23,650 nt of DNA, taken from positions 1 through 23,650 of the forward strand of contig JAQGAU010000812.1 of NCBI GenBank assembly GCA_034698045.1, given 5' to 3'. Both the position numbers and the translations under genes were made by a program. Of this stretch, positions 19,339 through 23,650 are shown piece by piece (within the stretch, counting starts at the first letter, position 1; every line of letters begins with the position of its first letter). This DNA comes from Paramacrobiotus richtersi. Taxonomy: Eukaryota > Tardigrada > Eutardigrada > Parachela > Macrobiotidae. The notes beneath the pieces are model-generated. The model was not told the DNA's origin. It saw only the letters and a list, made by a program, of their open reading frames with translations, and did not search any database.

Positions 19339-22300
19339 ATGCCCGCGTCAGCGAAATGTCACCTCCAAAACCATTTTTCTGATTGGATACTGCTTGGCGG
19401 AGTTTCTGTAATGGATCTCATGCGCCTTCTCATGCTCCATTGCATCATGGGTGTGAAACGTATCCAAGCTGCCACACCATTTCTAAACGTCAGCTTGGTG
19501 GCGATCAGTTACATCGCCCCTATTGGATTAAGTTCGCTTCCTTACAGCGGTCCAGCAATGTCCTTGGCAACTGAGTACGTGGATGACAAATACGCCGCAA
19601 ACTTGCATTTCAAGCTGAAACTGTTGTACGACCCTGTGCGCACAACCTGCCCGGATTTACGCGACATTGCCGGAGGACTGGTTTCGGAATGGCACTACCG
19701 CCAAAGAAATGAAAGTGACCTTACTGTTTATATGAATCCGGGTACATATAGAAATGTTTCGTCACTGCTTACAAACAAGAACCCATTCCTTGTAGCATGC
19801 ATCGAGAACACCGAAATACCCTATTTCCAAAGCCAGTGGAATACTTTGTGGTTTTCGACGTAAGCTTTCTTCGGCGACAAACACAACAGTCTGGCTCGTT
19901 GCAGTCTGATATTTGCAGCCTGGCGGTGACAATGCAGATCCGTGACAGAAAAGCCAATCCAACATGGATCGGTGTCAATCAGTACTCAAGTCTGCAATGC
20001 GCCGATTTATACCCGGAGCTTTTCAAGAAGTTTAACTGGACCTCGGTTTTCTTCGTCATTGACAACAGCCCCGCCTCTCCGCCCATCTACGGGGAGCAGG
20101 CGTCAAACGCGATCACAGTCCTTTCAAAGCAACGGACCGTTACATTCACCGTTAGACACGTCACAACGAACAAGGGGACTCCGTTCGGAGCATTCGGACC
20201 AATTCTTGAGGATATTTGTAGGATCAGCAGAGGTCTTGCGCAAGCAAAACGCCTTGGTAAAGCAAATTACTAATCTGAACTCTTGCAGTTGTCTTATTTT
20301 TCGGACATGCAGCATTCTTGCGCGAGTTTTTGGTATGTAAAGTTAACAGACAGTGTGTCAGTAATTTTTTACGTTTGCATATTTGTAGTACTTATTATAT
20401 TTCTTTACGACGTACTGACAGGTTACGGCAGCTCTGATGGATATGACCAATGGGGAATACGCAGGTTACCGACAGTCCTGCAGCATGATACGAAGTCCGT
20501 ACTTATGGATTTGTGTAACGATACGTTTGTATTTCAGGTATACTTTGCATTAGAAACCATGAAGAACTACAAAGTTCTGGGTAAACTTGACTGGCAGTAC
20601 AATGACAAAGATGATCAGGTAATCAAACGAATGTGCCAATTTCATCTCATGCAGCAACAACGGTAACGCAAGTGTCATCCAGGTGGCTTTTCAAGCATTC
20701 CAGTCCCTCCTCGTCGTACAACAGCGTGACTTAGATCCTCCACCAAATACCAAACTAGGCCCGGAACTGGTGCGGAGATCCGCGCGTGATTACAACCTTA
20801 CGTACAATCTGGCGGAACAGGTGTGTGGTTTGTAGAGCTATCCGGCCAAACTCAAAGGCACACTTGTACTTGCTCTCTGCAGCGAAGCTTATGAGTGAAG
20901 CACTTGTAAATTAGAATCTTAACACGTTGTCGGTTGATTTGTTTAGTATTTTCCTAGCCTAGCCAACTCATACTTGGGCATACTGGCTCTCGCAGAGGTA
21001 AGACGTGACAAGAATACGCAAAGGCCTCCTGCTGTCGCCGTATTCGCAACTTGTTTCCTTTCTTACATGTATTTGCACTTATTTGACAGGTTTTAAACGA
21101 GTCCTTGTCTGCGGGAACTGTTGCTAATTACCGGGATGGTGTAGTATTGGCGCATCTGTTTCTTAATCGAACCTTTACTCATGCATACGGCACGATGTAC
21201 ATTGACAGTGGAGGAGAAAGGCGATCTGATTTTGTCGTGACTTACTTCAGTTCGTCCGGCTGCCGCAGAGTATGATGATACGCAATCATTGATAGTTTTG
21301 TTATCACAGTTTTCTCAGCACTGTTTTAATTGTTTATGCAGCTACTTTTGACCAAACTCAGTAACGAAACTTCCTTGGTGGAAGTGTCCCGGATAACTAC
21401 GTGGGGAAATTCGACGAGGACCTTTCCGCCACCGAACGTACCTGTTTGCGGATACCTGCATGATCTGCCAGCGTGTTTGCCGCTCAGCAAGTCATTATTC
21501 ACACAAGTGTTTACGCGTTTACCTATATGACGAAAGCGTTCTGTTTTTTAGGAGAAACCAGATGGACTGTAGCCATTATTGTTTCACTCTCAGGCATTTC
21601 GTTGGCTATAGCGGCGCTTACTGTCGTTTCCATGAGGTACGTACGTAATCGACCGTATACTGTCGTCGTGTATTATGCGCAACGTTGGGTGCATTTCATG
21701 CAAATAGTTTTCTGAGCAGAGTTTTCAAGTCAAAGCAAGACAAGCTGCTGTTGTTAAATCCATGGTGGCAAATTGACACACAAGATCTGCAAGCACTTTC
21801 CTTTTGGCGCTCACAAGCCTCATCCTTTTTCACTGGCGGGAAGCCGCGGGACAGTGAAGCTTCCAGGAAAAGCCGTAGTTTCAACAGTAATGCTTACGGA
21901 CATGAAAACCACGATCAGAAAGAAACTGCCAAATTGGCAGCATAAAAAACAACACCGGTGATCTGCTTTATGATTGCGCATGGGAAAAGTACTGTATCCT
22001 TTGACGTGCTCAGTGCTGATCGAGAATTACTGGAAATCTTTAAAATGGTAATGCTGTTTTTATTACGAAAAAGGAATATATAGTACAATGCGACTTTCTT
22101 GACAGTACCGGAGTGTGGACCATGAGAATATTTGCCGCTTTTATGGATTAAACATTGACAGGAGGGCCTTAGTCGCTTGCAGTATTTTTATTGTTTTCGA
22201 ACAGCCCACACGTGGAAACTTGCCTGATTTGTGGCGGAGCCAGATTAGCAAAGAGTTTGCTTTCATAAGCTCGCTAATCATGGATTTTGTTAACGTAATT

Positions 22301-23608
22301 GTACTCCGCAGAACATCGAATATATTATACACCAAGATTGTTGATCATGCTGACCTTTGCAGGGAGTCGATTTTATTCATAATTCTCCGTTTAAGTACCA
22401 TGGAAGCCTAAGCGTATTTAACTGCTGGATTGATAGGCACTGCACACTGAAGTTGATGCATTTGGGCTCCGACCGAATCCGGTGCCAGTTGTGTGAACAG
22501 GGCCACAACACAGAAAGCTGCTTAACCAACAGTGCAAACTGGGAACCACTGTTCTGGTCGGCACCGGAAACCAATGGAAGCGAGGATTCGGGTAGCGACA
22601 AATCTACGCAAGCTATCGATATGTTTTCCAGTGGATTAATTGTGTACGAGATCTTAACGCGAGGTATCTTGTATGAAAAGATGGAGCGTGGAACAGGTAA
22701 TAGATTCGCGTTTTGAGTCTTTTCCTGGAGATGTTGCCTTGCTCGTCCTGCAGGAAGTTACGGGTACAACCATTCTTAGGTACCGGGAGCGATCTGACGG
22801 CTGGCATAAATCCGCTCAGGAAAGCAATGGATTTCACAGATATTCCACAATTCGCCAGCATCCTTCTTGCTTGCACAGCTGGCAATCCTTCAGCAAGACC
22901 AAACGTAAAAAAGCTCCGCTTTGCCTTGACCGAAGTTTGGTCTACAACGGACTCGACGCTGGTGCCCGGAAGGACTTCGCAAAAGATTTTCGATAAAATG
23001 TATAACAGGGTCCTTGCGTATTCGGAACAGTTAGAAACGGAAGTCGCAGTACGAACGAAGGCTCTGAAAGAAGAAAGGAATCGATGTGACAACATAATCG
23101 GGCAGTTTATACCAAGGTAAATACATTATAATCTTTGGAGAACTAATGGTAAGTGCCTGCGTGCATGGTAATGGGACTGTATCTCGCTTGCAGATAGATT
23201 TATTCGGCATAAACCCGGTTGTACAGTATTACCAAAAGAAAAGCAGTTCAAAGTTGCGAATAGTGTATTTTGCATGTGATTATTCAGTGTCAGTAGGCTA
23301 TCACTCTAGGAGAGCGCGGTTGCATGGGAGTTTCGAACAACGCATGAACTCTAGTTTCTGCTGAAAGCCTCATGGTAACACTTTACAGGGAGATAGTGGG
23401 ACCGCTGCGCGCCGGTGTCTTCGTAGCACCGGAGTTTTTCGACAGTGTGACTATCATGTTTACTGACCTTCCGGGATTTGTCCACTTTGCTGAAAATCAT
23501 CACCCGGAAGTCACACTTCGGTTAGTGGCAAAAGCAGAAGATTTGTTCGATACTTTATCCACTGCCTGCGACATTTATAAAGTGGAAGCTATTGGTGATT
23601 CCTTTGTG
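19339..23608 (+). CDS. Natriuretic-peptide-receptor-like membrane guanylate cyclase (3' end beyond window, possible nonsense codon)
   Basis: Exons: 19339-19859, 19919-20232, 20289-20332, 20422-20460, 20538-20618, 20683-20822, 20958-20997, 21090-21269, 21342-21474, 21537-21636, 21720-22047, 22106-22294, 22363-22670, 22754-23116, 23389-23608. Together they give 1000 codons in phase. The order is signal-like N-terminus, ANF-receptor ligand-binding domain (FKKFNWTSVFFVID; VVLFFGHAAFLREFL; MTNGEY-VYFALE; LDWQYNDKDDQ), a Cys-containing juxtamembrane stretch, one TM (about 508-530, TVAIIVSLSGISLAIAALTVV), kinase-homology domain (DHENICRFYGL; HGSLSVFNCWID; LFWSAPE), dimerisation coiled coil (about 882-927) and the start of the cyclase domain. 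The latter keeps FDSVTIMFTD and KVEAIGD, with the metal aspartates and the guanine-selecting Glu. Family role: extracellular ligand to cGMP. The gene continues past 23608. Oddities: TAA in frame at 21943-21945; uncertain border at 22670/22754; GC donor at 20461. Confidence 0.8.
20461..20537 (+). other. Probable GC-AG intron in the receptor cyclase gene
   Basis: Family expectation requires TNGEY to join VYFALE. The exon then ends at 20460 and the intron starts GCAGGT. The nearby GT four bases on (20465) is in the wrong phase for the following exon, which begins after TTTCAG at 20538. This supports a GC donor, or else a small sequence lesion. Confidence 0.5.
21943..21945 (+). other. In-frame TAA in the kinase-homology region of the receptor cyclase
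   Basis: Exon 21720-22047 reads in one frame from the post-TM segment (KLLLLNPWWQIDTQDL) to SADRELLEIFKM, both expected for the family, but a TAA interrupts it at codon about 606. No GT-AG intron that preserves the frame across it was found. A GC donor at about 21788 paired with an AG at about 21990 would remove the stop, at the cost of about 65 residues. Confidence 0.55.
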
Positions 23609-23650
23609 GTAAGCACATAACGCTTTGCCGGAACATTTTTCCGACGACGA

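Overview
This is a eukaryotic, almost certainly animal, nuclear window. Its genes are split by many short GT-AG introns (often 54-62 bp), the products are metazoan families (an invertebrate gustatory-type chemoreceptor and a natriuretic-peptide-receptor-like membrane guanylate cyclase), and the intergenic DNA carries non-coding inverted-repeat elements. No bacterial operon, rRNA, convincing tRNA or CRISPR array is visible. Compact introns, about 45% GC and this gene mix fit a small ecdysozoan such as a tardigrade, but that placement is inference; other small ecdysozoans (mites, springtails) are not excluded.

Layout. (1) 619-4095, minus: a nine-exon gene for a protein with about five C2H2-like zinc fingers; every exon is a multiple of three and every intron is phase 0. 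(2) 4329-4630: a MITE-like element with perfect 22-bp terminal inverted repeats. (3) 4.6-7.7 kb: mostly empty, with one weak small ORF (5975-6202). (4) 7.7-10.3 kb: a dense run of inverted-repeat structures: an imperfect foldback (7676-8180), a TIR element with Tc1/mariner-like ends (8400-9016), a compact 33-bp-arm hairpin (9483-9554) and a 660-bp palindrome-like foldback (9606-10265). (5) 10549-11480 and 12962-13920, minus: two tandem paralogues of an unrecognised four-transmembrane protein, each with one intron at the same site using a GC donor. (6) 15580-17174, plus: a three-exon gustatory-receptor-like seven-TM gene. (7) 17.2-19.3 kb: no gene seen. (8) 19339 to beyond 23608, plus: a receptor guanylate cyclase of about 15 visible exons, running off the right edge inside the cyclase catalytic domain.

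The genes do not form a pathway. Three of the four multi-exon loci encode membrane proteins, and two of those are sensory or ligand receptors. Points most worth checking are the four-TM family with its shared GC-AG intron, an in-frame TAA in the kinase-homology part of the cyclase receptor, and the cluster of foldback elements. Exon borders were read by eye from frame, splice dinucleotides and family expectation; no alignment or transcript data were used.
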